Part shown: positions 52,324-61,417 of the stretch, piece after piece
How positions within the stretch are numbered: the first letter of the stretch is position 1
Layout: every line of letters starts with the position of its first letter
Source: JBJMQS01 sp045802605
GTDB taxonomy: Bacteria > Planctomycetota > Planctomycetia > Gemmatales > Gemmataceae
Direction of reading: 5' to 3'
Length of the DNA stretch: 64,000 nt
NCBI GenBank assembly: GCA_045802605.1
Contig: JBJMQS010000057.1
Coordinates: forward strand, 124,001-188,000
Notes under the pieces: generated by a model
Database searches by the model: none
Seen by the model: only the letters and a program-made list of their open reading frames with translations
Told to the model about the DNA's origin: nothing
Translations under genes and position numbers: made by a program

Positions 52324-53283
52324 ATGGATTCGCTGTTACCTCCTGTTTGCGATCTTCCTCCGCCTGAACGGCCCACGTCTGATCAACCGGGCGGCTTCGG
52401 CTTGTTTGTTCGCGTTGAGCGGCAATGGGGCCGGCTGCGCCGCTGGTTCATGCGGAAGTTTCGTCCCGGGCATGTCAACCTCTGGAAGGGCCGCCGACGC
52501 GGTCATTGCGAGCGGTTTACCGAGGACGTGATCGACCCGCGCGACTTGAAATTCATCCGCAGCGTGTGCGGTTACGATTTTGATCCTGCCCTCGACGTTT
52601 ATCGGCGACGTGAGACTCTCGGTTTTGCTCGCTACGGATACGCGGAACTTGTGGGCTTCAGCGTTCTCTTTGGTTTGGGTTCGACACTGGGCAGCATTCT
52701 CGCCGTGCTTGTGCATCCGGCGTTTTTCTTGATCTCCACGATTTGCGTTGTCTTTTGGGTGGAAGTCATCTGGTTCTTTCGTGATCCAGAACGGATCGTT
52801 CCTTCCGATCCGAGAAGTGTCGTTAGCCCGGCCGACGGCACGATCACGCATGTTGAGACGGTCAACGAACCGGGCATCGGATCGAAGTGCCTTCGGATCA
52901 GCATTTTCCTGTCGGTGTTTAATGTTCACGGCAATCGGATCCCGAGAGATTCTCGAGTCGAAGAAGTCAGCTACTTTCGCGGGCGATACCTCGACGCACG
53001 CCATCCCAATTGCGCCGCCCAAAACGAACAGCTCTGGCTCGATCTGGTCGATGCGCAGTCGCAAGTGCGATTCCGGGTCAAACAGATCTCTGGTGCGATC
53101 GCTCGGCGGATCGTATGCTGGCTGCGCTTGGGCGAGGTAGTGAAAGCCGGCGATCGATACGGCATGATCAAGTTTGGCTCGCGAACCGATTTGATCGTTC
53201 CGAGCGAGCATATCAGCGAAACTTTGGTCAAAGTTGGCGACAAAGTCCGCGGCGGTGTGACAGTTTTGGCCAAGTGGCAATAG
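52324..53283 (+). CDS. psd: Phosphatidylserine decarboxylase
   Basis: 319 residues. A 100-residue N-terminal extension precedes two membrane segments (about 120-155, GFSVLFGLGSTLGSILAVL and FFLISTICVVFWVEVIWFF). The PSD domain then follows: RDPERIVPSDPRSVVSPADGTI, ISIFLSVFNVHGNRIP and GMIKFGSRTDLIVP. The Gly285-Ser286 bond is the predicted self-cleavage site that makes the pyruvoyl group, in the FGS context of the short (archaeal-type) PSD class. It converts phosphatidylserine to phosphatidylethanolamine at the membrane. The phosphatidylserine synthase gene, often adjacent, is not present. The extended N-terminus is unusual for this class. Confidence 0.9.
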   Translation: MDSLLPPVCDLPPPERPTSDQPGGFGLFVRVERQWGRLRRWFMRKFRPGHVNLWKGRRRGHCERFTEDVIDPRDLKFIRSVCGYDFDPALDVYRRRETLGFARYGYAELVGFSVLFGLGSTLGSILAVLVHPAFFLISTICVVFWVEVIWFFRDPERIVPSDPRSVVSPADGTITHVETVNEPGIGSKCLRISIFLSVFNVHGNRIPRDSRVEEVSYFRGRYLDARHPNCAAQNEQLWLDLVDAQSQVRFRVKQISGAIARRIVCWLRLGEVVKAGDRYGMIKFGSRTDLIVPSEHISETLVKVGDKVRGGVTVLAKWQ

Positions 53284-53315
53284 TTGCTTAAGTTCGAAGC
53301 TCAGGACGTCCGGCA

Positions 53316-53612
53316 ATGAACGATCCGAGCGACCTGCACCTGATATTGTTGATCCCGTTGCTGCCGGCCCTGTTCTTCCTTTGGGGCTGGGTCGAGTGGA
53401 CGCGGGGCCAGGCTCCGTCGAATCGCCAAGACTTGGATAGCCTTTTGCATGAGAAATACACGGGCGGTTTCGCTCGATTTGCGCGCCGGGTGCGGGAGCA
53501 TCGACGATCGAGATGCGTTAGCACGGATCACCCAGCAACGCGAGATTCACTCGAAAAATTGATTGCCACGAAAAACAAGATTCATTCTGAACTAATGCCG
53601 CATCACGACTGA
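53316..53612 (+). CDS. Small membrane-anchored protein, unknown
   Basis: 98 residues. One N-terminal hydrophobic helix (LHLILLIPLLPALFFLWGWV) is followed by a basic, helical tail (FARFARRVREHRRSR). No family is recognised. It lies 32 bp after the psd stop on the same strand and overlaps the convergent mqnE gene by 10 bp. AGGA lies 9-10 bases upstream of the ATG. Plausible as a real gene because of operon position and membrane topology, but short. Confidence 0.5.
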   Translation: MNDPSDLHLILLIPLLPALFFLWGWVEWTRGQAPSNRQDLDSLLHEKYTGGFARFARRVREHRRSRCVSTDHPATRDSLEKLIATKNKIHSELMPHHD

Positions 53613-54757
53613 ATGCGATCGCCGACCATTTCAGGCACCCGCGTTTCGATGTGACGGCCCGTTTTCCATTCGTCGCCGGCCCGAACCACTTCGCGATACA
53701 GGGTATCCCGCTCCACCGGAATGCGCCCGGCTTCGCGAATGAGCGCCCGCAAACTTTCTACCGTCAACTCCTGGGGCGTCTCGGCACCCGCATCGTGGTA
53801 GATCTTCTCGTGCACGACCGTGCCATCGATGTCATCCGCGCCGAAATTCAGGGATAGTTGCGCGGTGGGAATGCCGAGCATCACCCAGTACGCCTTGATG
53901 TGCGGGAAGTTATCGAGCATGAGGCGGCTGATGGCGATCATCTTGAGGTCCATCATGCCGCTCGGCTTTTGAATGTGCGACAAACCGGTATTTTCGGGGT
54001 GGAACGCCAGTGGAATAAAGGTCTGGAAGCCGCCGGTTTCATCCTGCAATTCGCGCAACCGAATGAGATGATCGATGCGGTGCTCGGGCCCTTCAATGTG
54101 GCCATAGAGCATTGTCGCGTTGGACTTGAGTCCAAGCTGATGCGCCTCACGATGGATGCGAATCCAACTGTCGGTGTCAGCCTTGTGCTCGCAGATTTTG
54201 TCGCGCACGTCAGCGTGGAATATCTCGGCGCCACCCCCCGGTAGACTGCCAAGACCTGCCGCCTTGTACTCAGCGAGGATATCTTTCGTTGAGCGGCCAG
54301 TCAGGCGCTGGAACCAATCCCATTCTACGGCGGTGTATGCCTTCAAATGCAGCCGTGGGTGCGCCGCGTGAATGATCTTGATGACGTGGAGATACCACTC
54401 GTACGGCAACTGGTGATGTAAGCCGCCGACGATGTGCAATTCCGTCGCGCCTTTCCGCTCGGTTTCGGCGGCGCGTTCCAGGATTTGCTCGTCCGTCATC
54501 ACGTAGCCGCGCGGGCTCTTGAGGTCGGCCCGAAACGCGCAGAAGGTGCAACGGTAGACGCAGACGTTGGTCGGATTCAAATGTTCGTTGACGTTGTAAT
54601 AGGTGAAGTTGCCGGACTTCCTTTCCCGGACGGTATTGGCCCGCTCACCGAGGGTGAACAGATCGGCCTCGGTTTCCAGAGCGATGCCATCGTCGAACGA
54701 GAGGCGCTCGCCGGCGACGACTTTGTCGCGGATTTGGTCGAGTCGATTGAACGTCAT
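53603..54757 (-). CDS. mqnE: Aminofutalosine synthase MqnE (radical SAM)
   Basis: 384 residues from the ATG at 54757 (GGAAG upstream). The radical SAM cluster motif CxxxCxxC is C66-C70-C73 in NVCVYRCTFCAF. ATELHIVGGLHHQLPYEWYL and GSLPGGGAEIFHADVRDKIC are characteristic of MqnE, and HPENTGLSH lies near residue 260. MqnE joins the product of MqnA, 3-[(1-carboxyvinyl)oxy]benzoate, with SAM to make aminofutalosine, the second step of futalosine-route menaquinone synthesis. So the organism probably makes menaquinone by that route. Other mqn genes are not adjacent; an amidohydrolase 8 kb away is a candidate for the deaminase step. Confidence 0.93.
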   Translation of the reverse strand: MTFNRLDQIRDKVVAGERLSFDDGIALETEADLFTLGERANTVRERKSGNFTYYNVNEHLNPTNVCVYRCTFCAFRADLKSPRGYVMTDEQILERAAETERKGATELHIVGGLHHQLPYEWYLHVIKIIHAAHPRLHLKAYTAVEWDWFQRLTGRSTKDILAEYKAAGLGSLPGGGAEIFHADVRDKICEHKADTDSWIRIHREAHQLGLKSNATMLYGHIEGPEHRIDHLIRLRELQDETGGFQTFIPLAFHPENTGLSHIQKPSGMMDLKMIAISRLMLDNFPHIKAYWVMLGIPTAQLSLNFGADDIDGTVVHEKIYHDAGAETPQELTVESLRALIREAGRIPVERDTLYREVVRAGDEWKTGRHIETRVPEMVGDRIQS

Positions 54758-54805
54758 CACTTGTCTTCCTTCGACTGCTCCATTAACCGCAATAAGTAGC
54801 CGGAG

Positions 54806-55573
54806 TTAACGGTGCCCAACTTCCCGGTTTGCACTAAGTTTATTGAACTCAAATGCCCAAACGCGTTCTGCTTCATGAACGGACTTACGAATCTTAACAT
54901 CATAACTAGCGACGTGGTCGACAAGGATGTCAGGCGCATTCGGGTCGATCACATGCTCTCGAGTCATGGCCGCTGCATCGCCAGCTCGCAACTCGAAGTT
55001 CCTCAGGCGATCACGGTCTTCGTTTAGAGCAATTCGCGCCTCGAAAGGCCCTTTCCACTCCGATGCGTCGGACTCTCGGCCGAGATAGCAATAGCCGCTC
55101 AACTGCAGCCCATTTCCAGCGCGATGCACGGCCTGCGGCATGAAGCCATCGCACCATTGGTCGATCGTGCGTTCCAATTGAAAACGACGGAGCATTGCAT
55201 CCAAAAAACTAAATTCCCAATTCAAGCAGAGCTGGTACAGCGGACTCTCCGATTCTCGATCCCAATCGTACATACCCATATTGAGCATCTTATCGACGTA
55301 TTGCACCATAACTTTTTCGAGAGATGCTACCGTTTCTGCAATCGGGCGAACGATCTCCATTACCGCATTGATTTTTGGTATCACGTCACTCAATTGCGCA
55401 CGGTGGGAATATATGTTTAGCCGTCGGGGACCGTGGTTCCAATCGATTGGATGCGATGTGAAATCAACTCCGGGAGCGAGAGTTCTGAATTCCTTCGCAA
55501 ACAATTCATATTCTGCTTCGGTAAGACCAAACGCTACTGAGACATGCGTTTGTTCGTCTTTTGGTTGAATCAT
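54806..55573 (-). CDS. Orphan protein, possibly TIGR04255-like
   Basis: 255 residues, soluble, no signal peptide. ATG at 55573. Its length, alternating strands and the ending HVASYDVKIRKSVHEAERVWAFEFNKL loosely recall the sporadically distributed TIGR04255 family, but I see no decisive motif. The DNA is more AT-rich than the neighbouring ileS and mqnE genes, which hints at acquisition. It is oriented with ileS, starting 20 bp after the ileS stop, so readthrough is likely. Confidence 0.6.
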   Translation of the reverse strand: MIQPKDEQTHVSVAFGLTEAEYELFAKEFRTLAPGVDFTSHPIDWNHGPRRLNIYSHRAQLSDVIPKINAVMEIVRPIAETVASLEKVMVQYVDKMLNMGMYDWDRESESPLYQLCLNWEFSFLDAMLRRFQLERTIDQWCDGFMPQAVHRAGNGLQLSGYCYLGRESDASEWKGPFEARIALNEDRDRLRNFELRAGDAAAMTREHVIDPNAPDILVDHVASYDVKIRKSVHEAERVWAFEFNKLSANREVGHR

Positions 55574-55592
55574 TGCAACACGACGTTTGGTG

Positions 55593-58500
55593 TCATACCT
55601 TCCTTAGGCCAATACGCAGCGGTTGCCCGTCAATCTTTACAGCATTTAGGTCGATTCCTTCAGCGGACGATAGCCAATCAACGACCTGTGTTTCCGCCGC
55701 GATCGTTTCCTTGTGTGCCGTAATCGCTGTTTTCAACGCTGGCGAATCGGTCTCCAAATATAGCGCGATCTTGTCAGCCAGATCGAGGTCAGCGTTTTTC
55801 CGAGCATCCTGCACGAAGCGGATGATTTCGCGGGCCAGGCCTTCGGCTTTCAACTCGTCGGTGATGCGGGTGTCGAGCGCGACCTGAGTCCCACGGTCCG
55901 CGTTGCCGACCCAACCTTCTTCGGCAACCCAATCGATGACGAAATCGGCAGCATCGAGTGTAACGCCAGCCAGACTCAATTCACCAGCGAGTCGTGACTC
56001 TAAGTCAGCCGGGCTCAGCCCGGCCAACTCCACCTCGGCTTGTTTCAAATTCGGACCCAATTTTGGGGCGGCCGACTTCTTGTTCAGACGCCCGCTGGCG
56101 CGAAGGAATTTGTCACTTTGAAAATTGACTCGCTTCACGTTCAACTCTTCTTCGAGTTGACTCGCGAATCGGCTGGTCGCTCGGCCTTCAACTTCTGAGC
56201 CATGAATGCGCAACTCGGCTAATGGCTGGCGAACCTTGGCCTTAGCCATGTTGCGGGCCGCACCAGCGAGACGCACCAACCGGAGCAGCGCGTCTACTTC
56301 GTCGGACAGTTCCCGATCAACCAGTTTTTCATCGGCGGTCGGATACTCTGCGAGATGCACGCTCTCAGTTTCCGCGAAGTTTCGCCACATCGTTTCGGCC
56401 AGGAATGGAACAACGGGTGCGATGAGCTTCATCAGCGTTTGTAACACGGTGTAGAGCGTCTGATAGGCGGCCAGTTTGTCGCGCTTGCCGGCGTCGTCAA
56501 GTTCGGCATTCTTGCTCCAAAATCGCCGGCGATTGCGTCGCACGTACCAGTTGCTGAGCCGGTCATCGACGAAGCTCTCGACCTCCAAGCAAAACGCCAT
56601 CACGTTGTACGACTCGAAACTCTCGCGCGATTTTTGAATGAGCAACTGCAAGTCCGAAAGAATCCAACGGTCGATGTCAGGGCGATCCTTCACGGGGACT
56701 TGCGGCGCATTGGTGTCAAAACCGTCGAGCCGGGCGTAGTTGATGAAGAAGGCGTACACATTCCAAAGTTTGATGTGAAACTTCGCCCGCACCTCGTCGG
56801 CGGGGCCGTAACCGAAGTTGATGTTCACCGCCGGGTCTTTGCGGCAATAGAGCCACCGCATGACGTCGGCGCCCATCTTGTCGGCCGCTTCGTTGAACTC
56901 AATCGAATTGCCTTTGGTCTTCGACATCGTCTCGCCATGTTCGTCACGCACGAGCGCGTGGCCCACCAGCACACGGAATGGCGGACGCCGCTCCATCATC
57001 GTGCTCATGGCCAGGATGGCGTAAAACCAGTTGCGGAATTGACCCGGAAAACTCTCGGTGATGAAGTCAGCGGGGAACCACTTCTCCCATTCGGCCCGGT
57101 CGTGGTTGTAACCCATTGTGGAGTACGGCACGATGCCGGCGTCGAGCCAAGGATTGCCCACATCGCCGATCCGCGACATCAAGTTGCCCGTCTTCGGATT
57201 GCGAATCTTGATCTGATCAATCCAAGGCCGATGGGGCGTGTGGCCTTCGAATTCGGTCCAACCCTCGACGGCTCGTTCTTTCAACTCTTCGCGCGAGCCG
57301 ATGACCTCAAACTCGCCGGTGACCTCATCCACCCAAATCGGCAGTGCGAGTCCCCAAAAGCGTTTCTTGGAGATCATCCAGTCGCCCATCTGTTCGAGCC
57401 ATTTCAGCTCGCGGGCGGACCCGTTGATGACCTCGGGCAGGAATTTGACTTGTCGGGTGACGTCCATGATCTCGTCGCGCCAGCTCATGTTGATGAACCA
57501 CTCATCGACGAGCCGGAACAAGAGTTCAGTCTTGCAGCGCCAGCAGTGCGGATAACTGTGCGGATATTGTTCCGTGGCAAAGAGCCGGTTTTTCTTCTTC
57601 AGGTCTTCCAGGATTCGATCGGCAGTGTTCGGATCAACCGCTGCTGCGCCTTCAAGCCAGCCAAAACCGGGAAGAAATACGCCTTCATCATCCAGCGGCG
57701 CGATGGGCGGCAGACCCTGTTCTCTGCCGAGGACAAAGTCCTCGCGGCCGCAACCGGGCGCGATGTGCACGATGCCGGTACCGGTGGTTGCACCGACTTC
57801 TTTCCAGGCCACAACACGGTGTGCGTCTTTCGCGGCGACCGGTGGCGCCCACTTTTGCTTGGCAACGACTTCTGCGAGCACGGCTGGAAAGCCGCCCGGA
57901 TTTGCTTGGGCCGGCAGCTCGTCGAAGGGTCCGTCGTAGGTCCAGCCGACCATTTCGGCCCCAGTCAATTCGCCGAGAACCTCGACTGGCTCTTTTCCCT
58001 TCTCTTTGAAGAGTTGTTCGATCGATTTAAGCCGCGACACGCTTTTTTTCGCGTCGCGGCTCACCGCTTCGCCCTCGACATCAACTTCGTCTACGGGTTG
58101 CTCGTCTTCCGAGCGCTGCGCGGTGAACGCCGTTTTGCCGAGGTAGTAGATCTCGCCCTTGTGCCGAAGCTTCAGATAAGTCAGTTCCGGGTTCACGGCC
58201 GCGCCGACGTTGCTTGAGAGCGTCCACGGTGTGGTGGTCCAGACGAGCAAGTTTTCGCCCGCCCGATCGCGCAGCGGGAACTTCACGAACACCGACTTGT
58301 GGGTGACCAGCTTGTAGCCTTCCTTGACTTCCATCTCGCTCAGGCCGACGCCGCAGCGCGGGCACCAGGGCATCGCATCGAACGCGCGATAGATCAATTT
58401 TCGATCGTGGCATTTCTTGAGGAACGCCCAGATGGTGTAGTTGTTCTCTTCGGACATTGTGAAGTACGACTTTCGCTCGCCTGACGGTTTCGCCCAGTCA

Positions 58501-58976
58501 GCATCAGTGCGGTCCCAATTCATCCACTGCCCGAGGCGAACGGATTGCTCGGTCTGCATGCGAGCGAATTTGTTGACGCGCTCTTTGCACAGATTGACGA
58601 ACTTCTCAATGCTCGCGAAGGGATTCCCGGGCACGAGATTCTCGATGTCGCGCTTCGAGGCGAGTTTCAATTCCTTCTCAACCTCGACTTCGACCCACAG
58701 GCCCTGGCAGTCGAAGCCGTTTTGGTAGCGTTCGTCGTGGCCAGTCATCGCGAAATAGCGTTGAAAGGCATCCTTATAGGTTCGGCCCCAAGCGTGGTGG
58801 ACACCCATTGGGTTGTTGGCGGTGATCGGCCCGTCGAGAAAGGACCAGCGCGGCTTGCCGCGGTTCTTATCGCGCAGCTTTTCGAAGATGAGTTGCTCGT
58901 CCCAAAATTTCAGGATGGCCCGTTCCTGAGCCGGGAAATCGACTTGGGTTTCGACTTTTTCAAAGCGGGACGCCAT
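55593..58976 (-). CDS. ileS: Isoleucyl-tRNA synthetase
   Basis: 1127 residues, the long form. The HIGH-like motif is PMGVHHAWGRT near residue 56, the KMSKS-like motif is GETMSKTKGNSIEF near residue 680, and the editing domain (CP1) lies between, with LLVWTTTPWTLSSNVGAAV and GTGIVHIAPGCGREDF. SKRFWGLALPIWVD and the C-terminal anticodon-binding region (NWYVRRNRRRFW) are also clear. The length and lack of a C-terminal zinc cluster suggest the eukaryote-like IleRS2 class, which is often mupirocin-insensitive; that is family inference. It attaches Ile to tRNA-Ile and edits Val. Its start region carries a 26-bp palindrome upstream. Confidence 0.96.
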   Translation of the reverse strand: MASRFEKVETQVDFPAQERAILKFWDEQLIFEKLRDKNRGKPRWSFLDGPITANNPMGVHHAWGRTYKDAFQRYFAMTGHDERYQNGFDCQGLWVEVEVEKELKLASKRDIENLVPGNPFASIEKFVNLCKERVNKFARMQTEQSVRLGQWMNWDRTDADWAKPSGERKSYFTMSEENNYTIWAFLKKCHDRKLIYRAFDAMPWCPRCGVGLSEMEVKEGYKLVTHKSVFVKFPLRDRAGENLLVWTTTPWTLSSNVGAAVNPELTYLKLRHKGEIYYLGKTAFTAQRSEDEQPVDEVDVEGEAVSRDAKKSVSRLKSIEQLFKEKGKEPVEVLGELTGAEMVGWTYDGPFDELPAQANPGGFPAVLAEVVAKQKWAPPVAAKDAHRVVAWKEVGATTGTGIVHIAPGCGREDFVLGREQGLPPIAPLDDEGVFLPGFGWLEGAAAVDPNTADRILEDLKKKNRLFATEQYPHSYPHCWRCKTELLFRLVDEWFINMSWRDEIMDVTRQVKFLPEVINGSARELKWLEQMGDWMISKKRFWGLALPIWVDEVTGEFEVIGSREELKERAVEGWTEFEGHTPHRPWIDQIKIRNPKTGNLMSRIGDVGNPWLDAGIVPYSTMGYNHDRAEWEKWFPADFITESFPGQFRNWFYAILAMSTMMERRPPFRVLVGHALVRDEHGETMSKTKGNSIEFNEAADKMGADVMRWLYCRKDPAVNINFGYGPADEVRAKFHIKLWNVYAFFINYARLDGFDTNAPQVPVKDRPDIDRWILSDLQLLIQKSRESFESYNVMAFCLEVESFVDDRLSNWYVRRNRRRFWSKNAELDDAGKRDKLAAYQTLYTVLQTLMKLIAPVVPFLAETMWRNFAETESVHLAEYPTADEKLVDRELSDEVDALLRLVRLAGAARNMAKAKVRQPLAELRIHGSEVEGRATSRFASQLEEELNVKRVNFQSDKFLRASGRLNKKSAAPKLGPNLKQAEVELAGLSPADLESRLAGELSLAGVTLDAADFVIDWVAEEGWVGNADRGTQVALDTRITDELKAEGLAREIIRFVQDARKNADLDLADKIALYLETDSPALKTAITAHKETIAAETQVVDWLSSAEGIDLNAVKIDGQPLRIGLRKV

Positions 58977-58995
58977 CGTCGCTCCGACAAATTCT

Positions 58996-59085
58996 AAGAG
59001 TTAACCGCAGAGACGCAGAGACCGCAGAGAAAACGCAGAGAAGATGTCCTCTCTGGATTTCTCTGCGTCTCTGCGGTTAACTCTT
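58996..59085. repeat. Perfect 26-bp inverted repeat element between ileS and purN
   Basis: The arms 58996-59021 and 59060-59085 are exact reverse complements (AAGAGTTAACCGCAGAGACG..., core CCGCAGAGACGCAGAGA) around a 38-base centre. The centre itself carries more CGCAGAG units (59022-59040), so both direct and inverted copies of a GCAGAG word occur. It sits in the divergent promoter region 20 bp upstream of the ileS start. This type of CCGCAGAG(A)CGCAGAG palindrome is, to my knowledge, dispersed in many environmental bacterial genomes. Confidence 0.8.
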
Positions 59086-59170
59086 TCACGGTAAGTTTCC
59101 TTGCACGGGAATAAGGTTCCATTCTACAACCCTCGCCTGCCACGTCGCCCTCCGTAAGACTGGCCTCACC

Positions 59171-59770
59171 ATGGCAGATCGATTGCGAATTGCGGTGCTC
59201 TTGAGCGGCAGCGGTCGCAGTCTGCAAAACCTGCTTGACCGCTCCGCCGCCAACGATTTGCCGGGCGACGTTGTGCTGGTGATCAGCAATCGGGCGGAAG
59301 CTTTTGGATTAGAGCGTGCGCGATCGGTTGGCATTCGCGCCGAAGTGGTGTTGAAGAAAGAGCATGGCGGACGATTCAGCCAACGCATCTTCGACCTGTG
59401 CCGAGAGGCGAGGGTTGACCTCGTTTGCATGGCCGGTTTTCTGCAACTCATTCACATTCCCGAAGACTTTGCCGGACGGGTTCTCAACATCCACCCGGCA
59501 TTGCTCCCAGACTTTGGCGGGGCCGGGATGTATGGCGATCGTGTGCACGAAGCCGTCCTCAAGGCGGGAGTCAAAGAGACCGGGTGTACGGTGCATGTAG
59601 CCGATAACGTCTACGACAACGGCCCGGTGCTCGTGCAGAAACGTGTACCTGTGTTGCCGGGCGACACAGTGCATTCACTGGCTGACCGGGTGTTCGCGGC
59701 GGAGTGTGAGGCGTACCCGGAAGCGATTCGCCTTTGGGCGCAAATGCCGCGAGTAGACCAAGGCGATTAA
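59171..59770 (+). CDS. purN: Phosphoribosylglycinamide formyltransferase PurN
   Basis: 199 residues. N-terminal LRIAVLLSGSGRSLQNLLD binds the substrate phosphate; LNIHPALLPDFGGAGMYG contains the catalytic Asn-x-His, and GCTVHVADNVYDNGPVLVQKR contains the catalytic Asp. This is the folate-dependent GART enzyme: 10-formyl-THF plus GAR gives FGAR, the third step of purine synthesis. A possible weak promoter (TTGCAC at 59101, TACAAC 18 bases later) lies upstream. It is convergent with purD, the previous pathway step, overlapping by 4 bp, so the two consecutive enzymes are on opposite strands. Confidence 0.95.
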   Translation: MADRLRIAVLLSGSGRSLQNLLDRSAANDLPGDVVLVISNRAEAFGLERARSVGIRAEVVLKKEHGGRFSQRIFDLCREARVDLVCMAGFLQLIHIPEDFAGRVLNIHPALLPDFGGAGMYGDRVHEAVLKAGVKETGCTVHVADNVYDNGPVLVQKRVPVLPGDTVHSLADRVFAAECEAYPEAIRLWAQMPRVDQGD

Positions 59771-61059
59771 CTTTGTTGGCCGATGTCTTTACGAAACACC
59801 ATGCCGGGGAAACTGATTTTGGCGACCGCGGCGTAGGCATTCGCACGAGCCGTCGCCATTTTGTCGCCGAGCGCAGTTACTGCTAAGATGCGGCCGCCGT
59901 CGGTAATGACTTGGCCATGGGCCATCGTTGTTCCGGCATGGAACACCTTGACGTCTGGCAACTGGCTCGCCTCGTCCAACCCCGAGATGCGTTTCTCTTT
60001 GGCGAAACTACCGGGATACCCGCCGCTCGCGAGGACGACAGTCACAGCAGGCCGCGGGTCCCATTCCAGCCCGGCTCCCGTAAATTCCTCGAGTCGATCA
60101 TCGACGACTGCTTCCAGCAGTCCAATTAAGTCGCCACGGAATCGCATCAGGATGCATTCGGTCTCGGGATCGCCGAAGCGGCAATTGAACTCCAGCACGC
60201 GCGGACCCTGCGGCGTAATCATCATGCCCGCGAATAGGACACCCCGAAACGGCGTGCGTTTGCGGCGAAGGGCATGTACCGTCGGCACAATGACCGTCGA
60301 TTCGATCTTGCCAACCAATTCATCGGTCATGCGCGAAGCCGGACTGAAAGCTCCCATGCCTCCGGTGTTGGGACCGGTATCGCCGTCCCCCAGCCTCTTG
60401 TGATCTTGCGCAGTCGGCAACGTGACCACGGCACGTCCGGAAACAAGAGCGAGTACACTCACCTCCGCGCCGGACAGAAGTTTCTCTACGACAATCTGGC
60501 GACCGGCGGGCCGGCCAAACTCTTCGCGGACCATGATGCGTTCAATCGCCACGAGAGCTTCTTGTGGCGTTGCACAGACGAATACACCCTTCCCCGCGGC
60601 CAAGCCATCGGCTTTAACCACGAGCGGCTCGTCGCGGCTCTCGACATACGTCCGAGCTTGTTGCGGATGATCGAATGTTTGGAATTCCGCCGTTGGCACA
60701 TCGGCGTGCCGCATCAACCGCTTGGCGAAAACTTTGCTGGCTTCAATCTGTGCCGCTTCGCGCGTCGGACCGAACACTTTGAAACCGGCGTCTTGAAACG
60801 TGTTGACAATGCCGAAAGTGAGCGGTTCTTCCGGACCGACAACGACCAAACCCACGTCTTCCTTTTTCGCGAAGCGGATCAGCCGATCGAAGTCATTGAC
60901 GTGAGTCGTGATCGGCACATTGATACCGTCGCTGGCGGTGCCGGCATTGCCGGGAGCGCAAAAGATTTTTCCAGCTCGCGGCGATTGAGCGAGCTTCCAA
61001 ACCAGGGCGTGTTCGCGACCGCCTTTCCCGAGGACGAGAACGTTGATTCGATCGGTCAC
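59767..61059 (-). CDS. purD: Phosphoribosylamine-glycine ligase PurD
   Basis: 430 residues, standard length. VLVLGKGGREHALVWKLAQSP opens the N-domain; the ATP-grasp part shows DEPLVVKADGLAAGKGVFVC and GDTGPNTGGMGAFSPA, and VLEFNCRFGDPETECIL supplies metal-binding Glu/Asn residues. It makes GAR from phosphoribosylamine, glycine and ATP, feeding PurN encoded convergently next door. The initial strand reads GKGGREHA, where GSGGREHA is the more common form; this is a tolerated variation. ATG at 61059. Confidence 0.96.
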   Translation of the reverse strand: MTDRINVLVLGKGGREHALVWKLAQSPRAGKIFCAPGNAGTASDGINVPITTHVNDFDRLIRFAKKEDVGLVVVGPEEPLTFGIVNTFQDAGFKVFGPTREAAQIEASKVFAKRLMRHADVPTAEFQTFDHPQQARTYVESRDEPLVVKADGLAAGKGVFVCATPQEALVAIERIMVREEFGRPAGRQIVVEKLLSGAEVSVLALVSGRAVVTLPTAQDHKRLGDGDTGPNTGGMGAFSPASRMTDELVGKIESTVIVPTVHALRRKRTPFRGVLFAGMMITPQGPRVLEFNCRFGDPETECILMRFRGDLIGLLEAVVDDRLEEFTGAGLEWDPRPAVTVVLASGGYPGSFAKEKRISGLDEASQLPDVKVFHAGTTMAHGQVITDGGRILAVTALGDKMATARANAYAAVAKISFPGMVFRKDIGQQS

Positions 61060-61417
61060 GGTACGCTTCCTGGGGCCGCAAAGTCGTTACTTCCCTCACG
61101 ATACGAATGCTGCGCCCTAAATCGCAGTCACACTGCCCAATCGGGCCTATGAGTGCCGTGCAAATCAAAAGAATGAATATTTTGTGTCGATACAAGTTGT
61201 TAATCCATAACCACATACGTCTCGATAACTCGGATTTCCAGAGGGTTTCGAGGGCCGACGCCGGAAACCCCAATGGCACCGGATTTTGCAGCTTTCTCTC
61301 ATCAGATTTGGGGCCCTTATGAGGGTGCTCCTTGTTCATCGACCCCTCGGCGGGGGGGCTACAATGCTAGCGTTGGACGACGGCTTGAGTGCTTTGCTCA
61401 GGCCCTAAAGGTGCTCT
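61060..61417. other. Intergenic region without a supported gene
   Basis: 358 bp between the divergent purD and GNAT starts. Short frames are present but none has a ribosome site with plausible protein sequence. It must hold both promoters. TACAAT at 61360-61365 resembles a -10 box for the GNAT gene, about 50 bp before its start, but no matching -35 element stands at 16-18 bp (the spacer is a G-run). The middle section (61140-61220) is AT-richer than the flanks. Confidence 0.6.

Noticed and set aside
52336..53316. 326-codon minus-strand frame opposite psd
   Set aside because: Shadow of phosphatidylserine decarboxylase; no motif.
56634..58217. 527-codon open frame on the plus strand
   Set aside because: It lies entirely antisense to ileS, whose motifs are clear. 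The translation is rich in Arg, Val and His with no domain; it is a shadow frame caused by high GC.
61107..61322. 71-codon plus-strand frame in the purD-GNAT intergenic region
   Set aside because: No ribosome site and no protein-like composition; treated as intergenic.
61333..61365. Sigma-70 promoter TTGTTC with TACAAT before the GNAT gene
   Set aside because: The spacing of more than 20 bp is too long for a standard promoter; only the -10-like box is convincing.
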